A DNA stretch of 62,950 bases from an uncultured Clostridia bacterium (lineage in GTDB: Bacteria; Bacillota; Clostridia; Oscillospirales; Acutalibacteraceae). The notes beneath the pieces were generated by a model. That model had not been told where the DNA came from. It ran no database searches and worked only from the letters and a program-made list of their open reading frames with translations. This document shows positions 25,087 through 33,587 of the stretch, in pieces. The DNA lies in contig CALYBJ010000015.1 of NCBI GenBank assembly GCA_944412445.1, positions 1 through 62,950 of the forward strand. The letters run 5' to 3'. The translations under genes and the position numbers were made by a program. Numbering within the stretch: position 1 is the first letter of the stretch; each line of letters starts with the position of its first letter.

Positions 25087-26160
25087 ATGAAAAGAATTTT
25101 TACAGCAATTACAGCTTCCGCAATGCTTTTAATTTTTGCAGTTTGCGGTTCTGCCGAATCATTGAAAATCGGCGATATTGACGGCAACGGAAAAATCACT
25201 GCCGGCGACGCAAGGCTTGCCCTCAGAGGCGCGGCATCTCTTGAAAAGCTTTCCGAGATGCAGCTTAAGCTTGCGGATATTGACGGCAACGGAAGAATTA
25301 CCGCAAGCGATGCGAGAATGATACTCCGCAGGGCTGCGAACCTTGAAGATGATTTCGGCGAACTGACGACACAGGCGCCCGAAACTACAACACAGGCGCC
25401 CGAAACAACGACACAGGCGCCCGAAACAACGACACAGGTGCCCGAAACAACGACACAGGCACCTGAAACCACCACAGAAGCGCCCGAAACCACCACAGAA
25501 GCGCCCGAAACAACTACACAGGCTCCCGAAACCACAACGGAGCCGGCAATTGAGCTTCCGGAGGGAGCGGTTGCCTATAAGGATTTCCCGGAGGAAATAA
25601 AAACTTTGATTTCGGGGAAATTCACTTTAAAGGGATATAACTATTCAGACGGTAAACAGGAGGTTTCAATTATAACCGACGGCAAAAATGTGCGTTCTGT
25701 TCTGGCAATGTCTGTAAGCGGAGAAAAAATGAATATTTCGGTTATTTTAAAGGATGAAAAAACCTCATTATTAAAAACAAATATGTATATTATATCCGAG
25801 GATACAAAAAGATATTTCAATCCCACGCCGTTGGACCTTAAAACAATGGGAATTGATGAGGATGAGCTTTCTCTCCAGTTTAATTTCGGCGATGACATAA
25901 ACAAAATCTACGCTATGGTGGGAGAAGGCAATGTATTCGGCACAAGCTACACCACCTACCGTATTGACAGCGAAACAGGATATTCGGTTCTTTACTTAAC
26001 TGACGGAAAAATAAAATTCCTTGACTCTTATGATAACAAGGATAACCTCAGCGGCAGAATTGAAATAACCGATTTCAGCGCATCGGTAGATTCAGGGGCG
26101 TTTTCTACCGACGGATATTCAAGGGTGCTTACAATAATGGGACTTTTTGATTTCTTATAA
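25087..26160 (+). CDS. Secreted protein with N-terminal dockerin-like module
   Basis: This 357-residue protein has a signal peptide (hydrophobic AITASAMLLIFAVCGSA, predicted cleavage near residue 23). A complete type I dockerin-like pair follows: IGDIDGNGKITAGDARLAL and LADIDGNGRITASDARMIL, both with intact calcium-loop residues. A Thr/Pro linker of about nine 7-residue ETTTQAP-type repeats comes next, and then a ~190-residue C-terminal domain. The last shares its pattern with the extracellular domains of the genes at 10942 and 12039 (for example KTMGIDEDELSLQF against QKMMGIDESAFRFEF). The ATG follows CGGAGG. Dockerins normally bind cohesins; no cohesin or scaffoldin is in this window. Confidence 0.85.
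   Translation: MKRIFTAITASAMLLIFAVCGSAESLKIGDIDGNGKITAGDARLALRGAASLEKLSEMQLKLADIDGNGRITASDARMILRRAANLEDDFGELTTQAPETTTQAPETTTQAPETTTQVPETTTQAPETTTEAPETTTEAPETTTQAPETTTEPAIELPEGAVAYKDFPEEIKTLISGKFTLKGYNYSDGKQEVSIITDGKNVRSVLAMSVSGEKMNISVILKDEKTSLLKTNMYIISEDTKRYFNPTPLDLKTMGIDEDELSLQFNFGDDINKIYAMVGEGNVFGTSYTTYRIDSETGYSVLYLTDGKIKFLDSYDNKDNLSGRIEITDFSASVDSGAFSTDGYSRVLTIMGLFDFL
25366..25548 (+). repeat. In-frame 21-bp repeat encoding a Thr/Pro linker
   Basis: About nine copies of a 21-base unit encode ACA-CAG-GCG-CCC-GAA-ACA-ACG, translated as TQAPETT with Q/E and A/V variants. Codon differences between copies show slow divergence. The linker is extracellular and a likely O-glycosylation or spacer region; copy number may vary between strains. 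Confidence 0.85.
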
Positions 26161-26184
26161 TATTAATCAGAATTAAAAAAATTT

Positions 26185-26218
26185 AACCGTGCTCTCTTTG
26201 AGAACACGGTTTTTTATT
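26185..26218. terminator. Bidirectional terminator between the dockerin gene and tktB-like gene
   Basis: AACCGTG (26185-26191) pairs with CACGGTT (26205-26211), with a T run on the plus strand and an AAATTTTTTT tract on the minus strand. It serves the two convergent transcripts. Confidence 0.82.
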
Positions 26219-26231
26219 ATATGTGCTTATA

Positions 26232-27179
26232 TTATTTCTTTAAAGCGATTGCTTCCTTTGCCTTCTGACATATATTAGCGCTGTTAAGACCGAAAATTTC
26301 AAGAAGCTCCAAAGCGGGTCCCGATTTTCCGAAGGTGTCCTCAACGCCTACTCTGAGAACGGGAACGGGCACTGTTTCGCAGATAACCTCTGCAACGGCT
26401 GCGCCCAGACCGCCTATAATATTATGCTCCTCGGCTGTAACTATGGCTCCTGTTTTCTTTGCGGCGTCGATTATAATATCCCTGTCAATGGGCTTGATTG
26501 TTGCCATGTTTATAACTGCGGCGTCAATGCCGTCTGCTTTTAATGATTCAGCCGCCTGAAGGGCTCTTTCAACAAGAAGTCCCGTGGCGATAATTGTAAC
26601 ATCCTTGCCCTCTTTAAGGTAAGCGCCCTTGCCGATTCGGAATTTATAGCTTTCGTCAAAAACTCTGGGCACCGCAAGTCTGCCGAATCTCATGTAAACA
26701 GGTCCGTCCATCTCTGCCGCCGCAAGAACCGCAAGTCTTGTTTCAATATCGTCGGCAGGATTTATAATTGTCATGCCGGGAATTGTTCTCATAAGGGCTA
26801 TGTCCTCACAGCACTGATGGCTTGCGCCGTCCTCTCCTACCGATATGCCCGCATGGGTTGCGCCGATTTTAACATTAAGATGAGGATAGCCTATTGTATT
26901 TCTTACCTGCTCGAAGGCTCTGCCTGCGGCAAACATGGCGAATGAGCTGGCGAAAACGGTGTAGCCTGCCGTTGCCATTCCGGCGGCAACGCCTATCATG
27001 TTGGCTTCGGCAATTCCGCAGTCAACAAATCTTTCGGGAAATTCCTTTTTGAACATTCCCGTCTTTGTGGCGGCAGCCAGATCCGCGTCAAATACTATAA
27101 CCTTGTCGTTGGTTTTTCCAAGCTCCACAAGAGCCTTTCCGTAAGCGTCTCTTGTTGCCGTTTTAATAATATCTGCCAT
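26232..27179 (-). CDS. Transketolase, C-terminal subunit
   Basis: This 315-residue protein is the pyrimidine-binding plus C-terminal half of a split transketolase. It has the GIAEANMIGVAAGMA segment with the catalytic glutamate, the HAGISVGEDGASHQ loop, and a C-terminal Rossmann-like part. It forms the active thiamine-diphosphate enzyme with the product of the neighbouring gene, and the two are one base apart (27179/27181). Split transketolases are common in Clostridia and Archaea. A DXS-type role is unlikely given the two-gene format, but the exact sugar substrate cannot be read from sequence. Confidence 0.93.
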   Translation of the reverse strand: MADIIKTATRDAYGKALVELGKTNDKVIVFDADLAAATKTGMFKKEFPERFVDCGIAEANMIGVAAGMATAGYTVFASSFAMFAAGRAFEQVRNTIGYPHLNVKIGATHAGISVGEDGASHQCCEDIALMRTIPGMTIINPADDIETRLAVLAAAEMDGPVYMRFGRLAVPRVFDESYKFRIGKGAYLKEGKDVTIIATGLLVERALQAAESLKADGIDAAVINMATIKPIDRDIIIDAAKKTGAIVTAEEHNIIGGLGAAVAEVICETVPVPVLRVGVEDTFGKSGPALELLEIFGLNSANICQKAKEAIALKK

Positions 27180-27180
27180 C

Positions 27181-28026
27181 TTATTTGCCCTCCAGTTCTG
27201 CTTCAGCCTTGTTTAATTCGTCCATGGCGATTTTATACTGCTCCTCTTTGGGAGCGGCGCCGTGCCATGAAACCTGATTTTCCATATAGGAAACGCCCTT
27301 GCCCTTAACGGTTTTTGCGATAATCGCAGTAGGCTTGCCCTTACATTCCTTTGCTTTTGCAAATGCGTCGGCTACTTCATCAAGGCTGTTGCCGTCGATT
27401 TCGATAACGTTCCAGCCGAATGCCGCAAATTTTTCGGGAATGGGATAAGGAGAATTTACCTCCTCAAGAGTTCCGTCAATCTGAAGGTTGTTATTGTCAA
27501 CTACAATGCAGAGGTTGTCAAGCTTTCTTGAAGCGGCGAACATTGCCGCCTCCCAGACCTGTCCCTCCTGGATTTCACCGTCTCCTAAAACGGCGTAAAC
27601 CCTGAAAAGGTCGTTTTTGAATTTTGAAGCAAGAGCCATTCCCGCAGCGGCGGAAATTCCCTGACCGAGAGAGCCTGTGCTCATGTCAACGCCGGGAACA
27701 TAATTCATGTTGGGATGTCCCTGTAAATAGGAATCGCTTTTTCTCAGTGTCTTTAAATCCTCAACGGGGAAAAAGCCTCTGTTTGCAAGAGCGGCGTAAA
27801 GAGCCGGAGCGGCGTGTCCCTTTGAAAGAACAAATCTGTCCCTGTCCTCTTTTTTGGGGTTTTCCGGGTCAATGTTCATTTCCACTCTGTAAAGATACGC
27901 AAGAATTTCGGCTATTGACAATGAGCCGCCGGGATGTCCTGACTTTGCGTTATATGTGCCCTCGATAACACCCTTTCTTATTCTGACTGCGTCAAGCTCA
28001 AGCTGTTTTTTTAATGAAGCGTCCAA
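27181..28026 (-). CDS. Transketolase, N-terminal (thiamine diphosphate-binding) subunit
   Basis: This 281-residue protein carries the N-terminal half of transketolase, with SKGHAAPALYAAL, GSLGQGISAAAGMAL and the thiamine-diphosphate motif GDGEIQEGQVWEAA ending in VVDNNN. I place the start at TTG 28026, six bases after AGGAGTG; the frame remains open to a TTG at 28065, but that would overlap the stop of the phosphoesterase gene and bury the ribosome binding site. It works in the non-oxidative pentose phosphate pathway with the next gene. Confidence 0.93.
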   Translation of the reverse strand: MDASLKKQLELDAVRIRKGVIEGTYNAKSGHPGGSLSIAEILAYLYRVEMNIDPENPKKEDRDRFVLSKGHAAPALYAALANRGFFPVEDLKTLRKSDSYLQGHPNMNYVPGVDMSTGSLGQGISAAAGMALASKFKNDLFRVYAVLGDGEIQEGQVWEAAMFAASRKLDNLCIVVDNNNLQIDGTLEEVNSPYPIPEKFAAFGWNVIEIDGNSLDEVADAFAKAKECKGKPTAIIAKTVKGKGVSYMENQVSWHGAAPKEEQYKIAMDELNKAEAELEGK

Positions 28027-28051
28027 ATAACTCACTCCTGTTCTTTTTGGT

Positions 28052-28903
28052 TTATTTAATATCAATCTTTAATATCTCGGGGGGGTTAAAAAGCCTGGGC
28101 ACAATATAATAGCCCTCAAGCCCCGAAGATAAAAACATTTTCATTTTACCGAAGGAATATTCTCCCCTGTCATATTCGGGAAAAATCCCCTGCTCCGGAG
28201 CGTAAACTCCGCCGATAAAGGGTATCCGCCAGATGCCTCCGTGGTCGTGGCCGCAGAACACGGCGTCAATGTCCCATTTGTCCTTTGTATAAATAAACGT
28301 GTTGGGGCGGTGCATTATAAGAAGCTTTAAATCCTCAGTTTCCTGAAAATCCTTTAAAAACGAGTAAACCTCCGATTTATGCCATCTTTCGCCGTAGTCC
28401 TCAAGGTATACGGAATGGTCGAAAATTCCTCCTATTCGCACCTTTCTGCCTTTTATCTGCGTATCTGCGTAACTTCCGTCAAGCACAATACAGCCTGCCT
28501 CCGACGCATACTTTAAACAGTTTTCCCCGGTTATTTCATTGTACCTTTTATCATGGTTTCCCGGAGCAAAATAAACATCCGCAATCTTTAAAAGCTCATC
28601 TAAAGTTTTCAGAACAAGCTCCTTATTGCTTCTGCCCCCGTGAAAATCAAAAAAGTCCCCTGAAACAATAATAAAATCGGGATTTATTTTTTTTACGGCG
28701 GAAATTAAAAACTTATTGTCCTTTCCGAATTTTGAGAAATGCAGATCGGACAAAACTGCGGCGGTGATTTTCTTTCCGTCTTTTCCGGTGTCCAAGGTAT
28801 ACCCTGTTGTTTTTATAAGCTTCTCGGAAGAGAAAAAGGCTCCTCCCAAAAAGCCTGCGGCTCCCGCCGCTGCCGCCGCGGCAATTTTAATATATTTATT
28901 CAT
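28052..28903 (-). CDS. Membrane-anchored metallophosphoesterase (YkuE/YaeI type)
   Basis: This 283-residue protein has a short N-terminal hydrophobic anchor (AAAAAAGAAGFLGGAFF) and a calcineurin-like phosphoesterase domain with SDLHFS, SGDFFDF, GNHD, and GHDHGG metal motifs in order. Relatives include UDP-2,3-diacylglucosamine hydrolase-like YaeI and the Bacillus YkuE, but the substrate is not known. It lies between the pseudouridine synthase and transketolase genes in a long minus-strand run and ends 25 bases before the transketolase TTG. Confidence 0.88.
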   Translation of the reverse strand: MNKYIKIAAAAAAGAAGFLGGAFFSSEKLIKTTGYTLDTGKDGKKITAAVLSDLHFSKFGKDNKFLISAVKKINPDFIIVSGDFFDFHGGRSNKELVLKTLDELLKIADVYFAPGNHDKRYNEITGENCLKYASEAGCIVLDGSYADTQIKGRKVRIGGIFDHSVYLEDYGERWHKSEVYSFLKDFQETEDLKLLIMHRPNTFIYTKDKWDIDAVFCGHDHGGIWRIPFIGGVYAPEQGIFPEYDRGEYSFGKMKMFLSSGLEGYYIVPRLFNPPEILKIDIK

Positions 28904-28924
28904 ACTTTTACCGTGAAAGCAAAG

Positions 28925-29845
28925 CTATATTTTGCTTTTTTCAATTTTTTTAAGAAAGTTCGTAAAATACTCCGGCAAGGGAGAGGTAAACTCCATATAC
29001 TGTCCGCTTGAGGGATGAACAAATCCGATTACCCTTGCGTGAAGGCACTGTCCCTCCAGCCCGAAGGTTTTCTTTGCATTGCCGTAAACTCCGTCCCCTG
29101 CCACGGGATGTCCCGCTGACGCCGCATGAACTCTTATCTGATGAGTTCTGCCGGTCTCAAGGATAAATTTACAAAGACAAAAGCCGTCGTATCGCTCCAA
29201 AACCTGATAATGTGTTACGGCTTCCCTGGGGTTCAATCCGTTTACCGCCTGCTTTTTCCTGTCCGAGGAGCTTCTTCCTATGGGTTTATTGATTGTTCCT
29301 GCATTATCTTTAAAATTCCCCACAACAACTGCCTCGTATTCCCTTTTAAAGGAATGTGCCTGTATCTGGGAGGCAAGAGATATATGGGCTTTATCGTTTT
29401 TCGCCACCATAAGAAGTCCGCTTGTGTCTTTATCTATTCTGTGAACGATTCCCGGTCTTATTACTCCGTTGATTCCCGAAAGGCTGTCCTTGCAGTGATA
29501 CAGAAGAGCGTTTACAAGGGTTCCCGTGTAATTTCCCGGAGCCGGATGGACAACCATGCCCTTGGGCTTATTTACTACAAGGAGGTCATTGTCCTCGTAG
29601 ACTATATCCAGAGGTATATTTTCGGGAAGCACATCAAGAACCTCAGGCTCCGGCATTATAACCTCAACAATATCGCCCTGTTTTATCTTATCGCTTTTTT
29701 TCGCCGCTGTGCCGTTTATCTTTACCTTTCCCTCATCTAAAAGCTTTACCGCTGAGGATCTTGAAATATCCGTATTTCCGCATATAAACTTATCGGCTCT
29801 TACGCCGTTGTCCTTATCCTGTGCAAGAAGATTAATGTTCTCCAT
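28925..29845 (-). CDS. RluD-family 23S rRNA pseudouridine synthase
   Basis: This 306-residue protein has an N-terminal S4 RNA-binding domain (DKFICGNTDISRSSAVKLLDEGKVKIN split across residues 18-45) and the RluA/RluD catalytic domain. The invariant aspartate is in HRIDKDTSGL, and VVHPAPGNYTGTLVNAL and ETGRTHQIRVH motifs are also present. In RluD itself the targets are positions in helix 69 of 23S rRNA, including the pseudouridine methylated by RlmH. The start overlaps the lspA stop by 14 bases, a typical lspA-rluD coupling in Firmicutes. Confidence 0.92.
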   Translation of the reverse strand: MENINLLAQDKDNGVRADKFICGNTDISRSSAVKLLDEGKVKINGTAAKKSDKIKQGDIVEVIMPEPEVLDVLPENIPLDIVYEDNDLLVVNKPKGMVVHPAPGNYTGTLVNALLYHCKDSLSGINGVIRPGIVHRIDKDTSGLLMVAKNDKAHISLASQIQAHSFKREYEAVVVGNFKDNAGTINKPIGRSSSDRKKQAVNGLNPREAVTHYQVLERYDGFCLCKFILETGRTHQIRVHAASAGHPVAGDGVYGNAKKTFGLEGQCLHARVIGFVHPSSGQYMEFTSPLPEYFTNFLKKIEKSKI

Positions 29846-30365
29846 TTTCTTTTTCCTGCCGCTTTTTCTCTTTTTCTTCCCTTATCATATCGTAAATCAA
29901 ATAGGCGCAGACTGTAAAAACTCCCACGGTTACAAGCATATCCGCAAAATTATAAATAGGGAAATTTATAAAAAGAGTTTCGATATAATCAACAACATAG
30001 CCCTTTGAAATCCTGTCGATAAGGTTTGAAGTGCCTCCGGCTATTATCATAACAGCCGCCGTGTTTAAAATTTTACCGGGGATTTTATCCAAAAACAGAA
30101 CGATTATTCCGCAGATAAGAAGAATAAGCGTTACAGCCGACAAAATCTCCGTATGCTCCGACATAAAGCTCCATGCGGCGCCGGTATTTTCGGCATACCT
30201 TAATCCGATTATATTTTTGATAACCGTTACAGGCTCCCTGCCCTTCAAGCCCTTTTCAGCCGCCGCGCATATAAGCCTGTCGGCAGCTATAAGAACTGCC
30301 GCCGCCGCCATTTTCAAAAGAAAAAATATGTATTTTTTTGTTTTGCCGTTTTTCCCGCTGCTCAT
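29832..30365 (-). CDS. lspA: Signal peptidase II (lipoprotein signal peptidase)
   Basis: This 177-residue four-helix membrane protease removes signal peptides from diacylglyceryl-prolipoproteins. The catalytic aspartates lie in GGTSNLIDRI and FNFADM-type segments (here YNFADMLVTVG), and NTGAAWSF is the conserved loop. Candidate substrates in the window include the lipoproteins at 20689 and 42593. The gene overlaps divIVA by four bases upstream and the pseudouridine synthase gene by 14 bases downstream. The C-terminus has an extra basic tail. Confidence 0.94.
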   Translation of the reverse strand: MSSGKNGKTKKYIFFLLKMAAAAVLIAADRLICAAAEKGLKGREPVTVIKNIIGLRYAENTGAAWSFMSEHTEILSAVTLILLICGIIVLFLDKIPGKILNTAAVMIIAGGTSNLIDRISKGYVVDYIETLFINFPIYNFADMLVTVGVFTVCAYLIYDMIREEKEKKRQEKENGEH

Positions 30366-32248
30366 TTTCTTCTTCTTTTCTTCTTTTTCTTAGAAGATAC
30401 CTCAGGTGCTTTATATTCTTTCTGCTCCTCCTCGTGAGGCTCAAACATACTGAAATCTATCTCAAAATCCTCCGGGATGTCTTCAGTCTCCTTTTCGGCT
30501 TTCAGAAGAGGCTCGTCCATGCTCAGATCCTCAAAATCCTCGTTTTCAAAATCATCGTCAGTCCTTATAAACTGAGACTTTCTGCCGCCGTTTTCGGGAA
30601 CCTCCGGCTTGAACTCCTTGACATCGTCAAAGCTTACATCCATGTCGGATTCCTCAATGTCGCTCCAGTCATCGTCAAAAAGAGCGTCTTCCTGAACCCC
30701 CTGAGGCTTGTATATGTCCTTGTCGGATGCCTCCTCCGGCAAAGCTTCGACCTCTTCCCTTTCTTCATTCTCCTGCTGCAAAAAGCCCTCGTCGCTTATC
30801 GCTTCAAAATCTATCCTGAAATCATCGTCTATGGCGTCTTTTATCTCTATTGCGTTTGCAGGAATTTTTACTTCCTCTTTTTCCGTCTCTTTTATTTCCG
30901 CCTTTTCTTCTTTGGGAGAAATTTCATCCGTTGCTGTTTTCTGTTCTGCTGTTTCAGGAATATTTTCTTCCGATTCTTCGGTTTTTTCATTTATTTCATT
31001 TTCTTCGACTTCGGCGTTTTCCGGAATTTCCGTAATTCCCTCTTCTTCCGCTTCCGCCTCTTCCGCCGGCGCTTCCTGAATTTCTTCCTCTTTCTTTTCC
31101 GCCGCCCTGTTTTCCTCAACAGCCTTGTCAGCTCCGCTGAACAGCTCCTCAGGATCTATTCCGAAGCATTTCAATACGCCGTCAATATCTTCATTGGCAA
31201 CTGCCGCGTCAAGCTCCTCTCCCTTGGGCGAAAACGCCTTTTCATCAAATGCCACTGCTTCTGCCGCCGGAATATCTCCCTGCTGAGGCATTTCCGAAAC
31301 AGTCTGCTTAAAGGCTTCAAATCTGTCCGTAAATAAATTATAAGCTTCATCGGCAGCTTTTTTTACAAGAGTATATTTATTATACGCCTGTTCTACGGCG
31401 CTGTTTACGCTGTCAACACTCTCTTTTGCTTCGCTGTTCATTCTGTTTACATCAGCCTGCGCCTTTAAAAGTATTCCTGCCGCCGCTGTTTTCGCCTTGC
31501 GCGTCACATTGTTCAAAAATGTTTCCGCCGCCGCTAAAGCTTCCTTCTCGGTCTGCTCCTTAAACAGCACGGCGTTTTTCTTCATTTCAAAGGCTTCGCT
31601 TCTGAGAGCCTCTCCCTCGGCTTTCGCCTTGTTGGCATCTGCTATAATACTCTCCGTCATTGCCTTTGCCTTGTCTGCCGCCTCTTTTATAATTGCGTCG
31701 GTGTTGCTGTTGATTTCATCAACCGTCGCCTGTATGCTCTTTTTCGCTTCGTCAGTTATATTTTTCGCCTGCTCGTTGGCATTGTCAATTATCTCCTGAG
31801 CCTGCTTCTCACCCTGAGCCTTGGCTTCGTCAATAATCTTCTGAGCGTTATCGGTTATTTCCTTTGCCTTTTCCTCTGCCTCGGCAATAACCTTGTCACG
31901 GTCAACATATATTTCGTTGGAACGCTCTTTCGCGGCGTTTATAATATTTCTGCCCTCGTTTTTAGCCGCTTCGATCATCTTCGCTACAACATCTTCCGCT
32001 CCGGCTATGGTCTGAGCCGCAGTCTTCTGAGCAGTCAAAAGCGTTTCCGTCATATAGCTTTCGTTTCTCTTATACTCGTCAATCTTCTTGGCGAAAATCG
32101 TAAGACGCCTTACGATTTCCTTGTTTTCGTTAAAAAGAGTTTCGTACTCTCCCGCAAGAGTTTCTATATATGCGTCAACATCTTCCTTTGAATAACCTCC
32201 GTCTTCCGAAAGTCCAAACTGATGTTTTCTGATTTCTTCGGCTGTCAT
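30362..32248 (-). CDS. divIVA: Long DivIVA-domain protein
   Basis: This protein of 628 residues is nearly four times as long as Bacillus DivIVA (164). The N-terminal DivIVA motif is clear (EEIRKHQFGLSEDGGYSKEDVDAYIETL). A very long Ala/Glu/Lys coiled coil with 11-residue-like periodicity fills about residues 40-310, followed by an intensely acidic, low-complexity region (about 350-600) and a basic end, KKKKKRRRK. DivIVA proteins bind curved membrane at poles and septa. The gene lies between sepF and lspA, the classic division cluster. What the acidic tail recruits is unknown. Confidence 0.88.
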   Translation of the reverse strand: MTAEEIRKHQFGLSEDGGYSKEDVDAYIETLAGEYETLFNENKEIVRRLTIFAKKIDEYKRNESYMTETLLTAQKTAAQTIAGAEDVVAKMIEAAKNEGRNIINAAKERSNEIYVDRDKVIAEAEEKAKEITDNAQKIIDEAKAQGEKQAQEIIDNANEQAKNITDEAKKSIQATVDEINSNTDAIIKEAADKAKAMTESIIADANKAKAEGEALRSEAFEMKKNAVLFKEQTEKEALAAAETFLNNVTRKAKTAAAGILLKAQADVNRMNSEAKESVDSVNSAVEQAYNKYTLVKKAADEAYNLFTDRFEAFKQTVSEMPQQGDIPAAEAVAFDEKAFSPKGEELDAAVANEDIDGVLKCFGIDPEELFSGADKAVEENRAAEKKEEEIQEAPAEEAEAEEEGITEIPENAEVEENEINEKTEESEENIPETAEQKTATDEISPKEEKAEIKETEKEEVKIPANAIEIKDAIDDDFRIDFEAISDEGFLQQENEEREEVEALPEEASDKDIYKPQGVQEDALFDDDWSDIEESDMDVSFDDVKEFKPEVPENGGRKSQFIRTDDDFENEDFEDLSMDEPLLKAEKETEDIPEDFEIDFSMFEPHEEEQKEYKAPEVSSKKKKKRRRK

Positions 32249-32275
32249 ATCTTTTACCTTCCGTTTCTTTTTTAT

Positions 32276-32824
32276 TTATATAAAGAACAAACCGTTGCTT
32301 TCAAGCTCGTAAAGGAGATCGCCCATAACATCAACATTATAAGGCGTTATAATAAAGGTGCTTTTTGCGATTTTCTTAATCTCTCCGTCGTTTGCGTAGG
32401 CAACTCCGCTTAAAAAGTCCAGAAGCCTTAACGCCTCATCCTTGCTTGTTGACTCAAGATTCAGCACTACCGTGCGCTTCTCGTTAAGATTGTCCGCAAT
32501 CTCTCTTGCGTCGGCGAATTTTTCCGGCTTCGTAAGAACAACCTGAAGCTTTGCCGTTGTATGTATGTCAACCACCTTTGTTGAATGAGGCTGTGAAGAG
32601 GATTTATAGGCGCTTGTCCTGGTCTGAGCTCTGGGGCTTTCAAAATCTCTGTATATATCGTCCCCTGCCGAATAGTCGGCGGCTCTTGTATATTTTTTGC
32701 TCTGTCCGGGCGCTTTTTCTCTTGGAGGCTCTTTTTCCTCCTCCTCAATAATTTCATCGCCGTTTTCATCATATTCCGGCTCCGGCATATCAATATAGTT
32801 TTTGAACTTGCTCCATAATCCCAT
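32276..32824 (-). CDS. sepF: Cell division protein SepF
   Basis: SepF binds the FtsZ C-terminus and membrane and helps build the septum. This 182-residue protein has a typical N-terminal amphipathic segment (MGLWSKFKNYI) that should bind membrane, an acidic linker with EEEEKEPPREK, and the conserved C-terminal DUF552 core (KFADAREIADNLNEKRTVVLNLE, LDFLSGVAYANDGEIKKI). It lies 19 bases after yggS and 27 bases before divIVA, the usual Gram-positive order. ftsZ and ylmG are not in the window. Confidence 0.94.
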   Translation of the reverse strand: MGLWSKFKNYIDMPEPEYDENGDEIIEEEEKEPPREKAPGQSKKYTRAADYSAGDDIYRDFESPRAQTRTSAYKSSSQPHSTKVVDIHTTAKLQVVLTKPEKFADAREIADNLNEKRTVVLNLESTSKDEALRLLDFLSGVAYANDGEIKKIAKSTFIITPYNVDVMGDLLYELESNGLFFI

Positions 32825-32843
32825 TTTATTTTCCTCGCTTTCT

Positions 32844-33563
32844 TTACTTATAAATCCTGGGTCCGAAGATTGCCGAGCCTACCCTTACAAGATTGGCTCC
32901 GCACAATATTGCTTCCTCGTAATCATGTGACATTCCCATAGACAAAATATCCATACTTACATTATCACTTTTTTTGCTTCCGATGTCAATAAACAGTTTA
33001 TACATTTCCTCAAAAAATGTCCTTAATTCTGAAGTTTTTTCGCATATCGGAGGAATTGTCATAAGTCCCTTTATCCTGATATTCTTCATTTCGGCGATTT
33101 TATAAAAATTCTCCTTAAAGGCGCTTTTGTCCATTCCCGTTTTCGACTCCTCACCGCCAACATTAAGCTCAATGAGAACATCGGCTGTCATATTGTTTTT
33201 CTCCGCCTGACGGTCTATCTCCTGTGCAAGGGATACGCTGTCAACAGACTGTATCATATCAACATGAGTTATTATTTTCCTTACCTTATTTGACTGGAGA
33301 TGGCCTATAAGGTGCTTTTCTATTCCATTTAAGTTAAGCTGCTCCTCTTTCAGCAAAAATTCCTGAACCTTGTTTTCTCCCATTAAATCTATTCCGCAGG
33401 AAAAAGCGTGATTTATATACTTTGGGTCAACGGTTTTCGTAACTGCCATAAACCTTACGGCGTTTTCATCTCCGCTGAATTTAAGAGAAGCCTTTTTGAT
33501 GTTCTCCCTTATTGTTTTTATATTCTCCGATATGTCATAGAATTTCGGATCATCCTGTATCAT
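32844..33563 (-). CDS. Pyridoxal phosphate homeostasis protein (YggS/YlmE)
   Basis: This 239-residue PLP-binding protein of the PROSC family has the cofactor lysine in FMAVTKTV, plus GENKVQEFL, HLIGHLQSNKV, LIELNVGGEESKTG and the phosphate-binding end LSMGMSHDYEEAI. Family members balance free pyridoxal phosphate rather than catalysing a reaction. Position directly upstream of sepF is conserved across Firmicutes (Bacillus ylmE-ylmF). It starts 24 bases after the HlyD-like gene and is probably in the same operon. Confidence 0.93.
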   Translation of the reverse strand: MIQDDPKFYDISENIKTIRENIKKASLKFSGDENAVRFMAVTKTVDPKYINHAFSCGIDLMGENKVQEFLLKEEQLNLNGIEKHLIGHLQSNKVRKIITHVDMIQSVDSVSLAQEIDRQAEKNNMTADVLIELNVGGEESKTGMDKSAFKENFYKIAEMKNIRIKGLMTIPPICEKTSELRTFFEEMYKLFIDIGSKKSDNVSMDILSMGMSHDYEEAILCGANLVRVGSAIFGPRIYK

Positions 33564-33587
33564 AATATCATTTCCTTTTTATATTAA

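Noticed and set aside
25366..25548. CRISPR-like regularly spaced repeats
   Set aside because: The units are contiguous 21-base, in-frame coding repeats without spacers; they encode a Thr/Pro linker.
30338..31336. Plus-strand reading frame of 332 residues opposite divIVA
   Set aside because: Its Phe/Arg/Leu-rich composition is the mirror of the acidic coiled-coil codons on the other strand; there is no ribosome binding site, and divIVA is clearly the gene.
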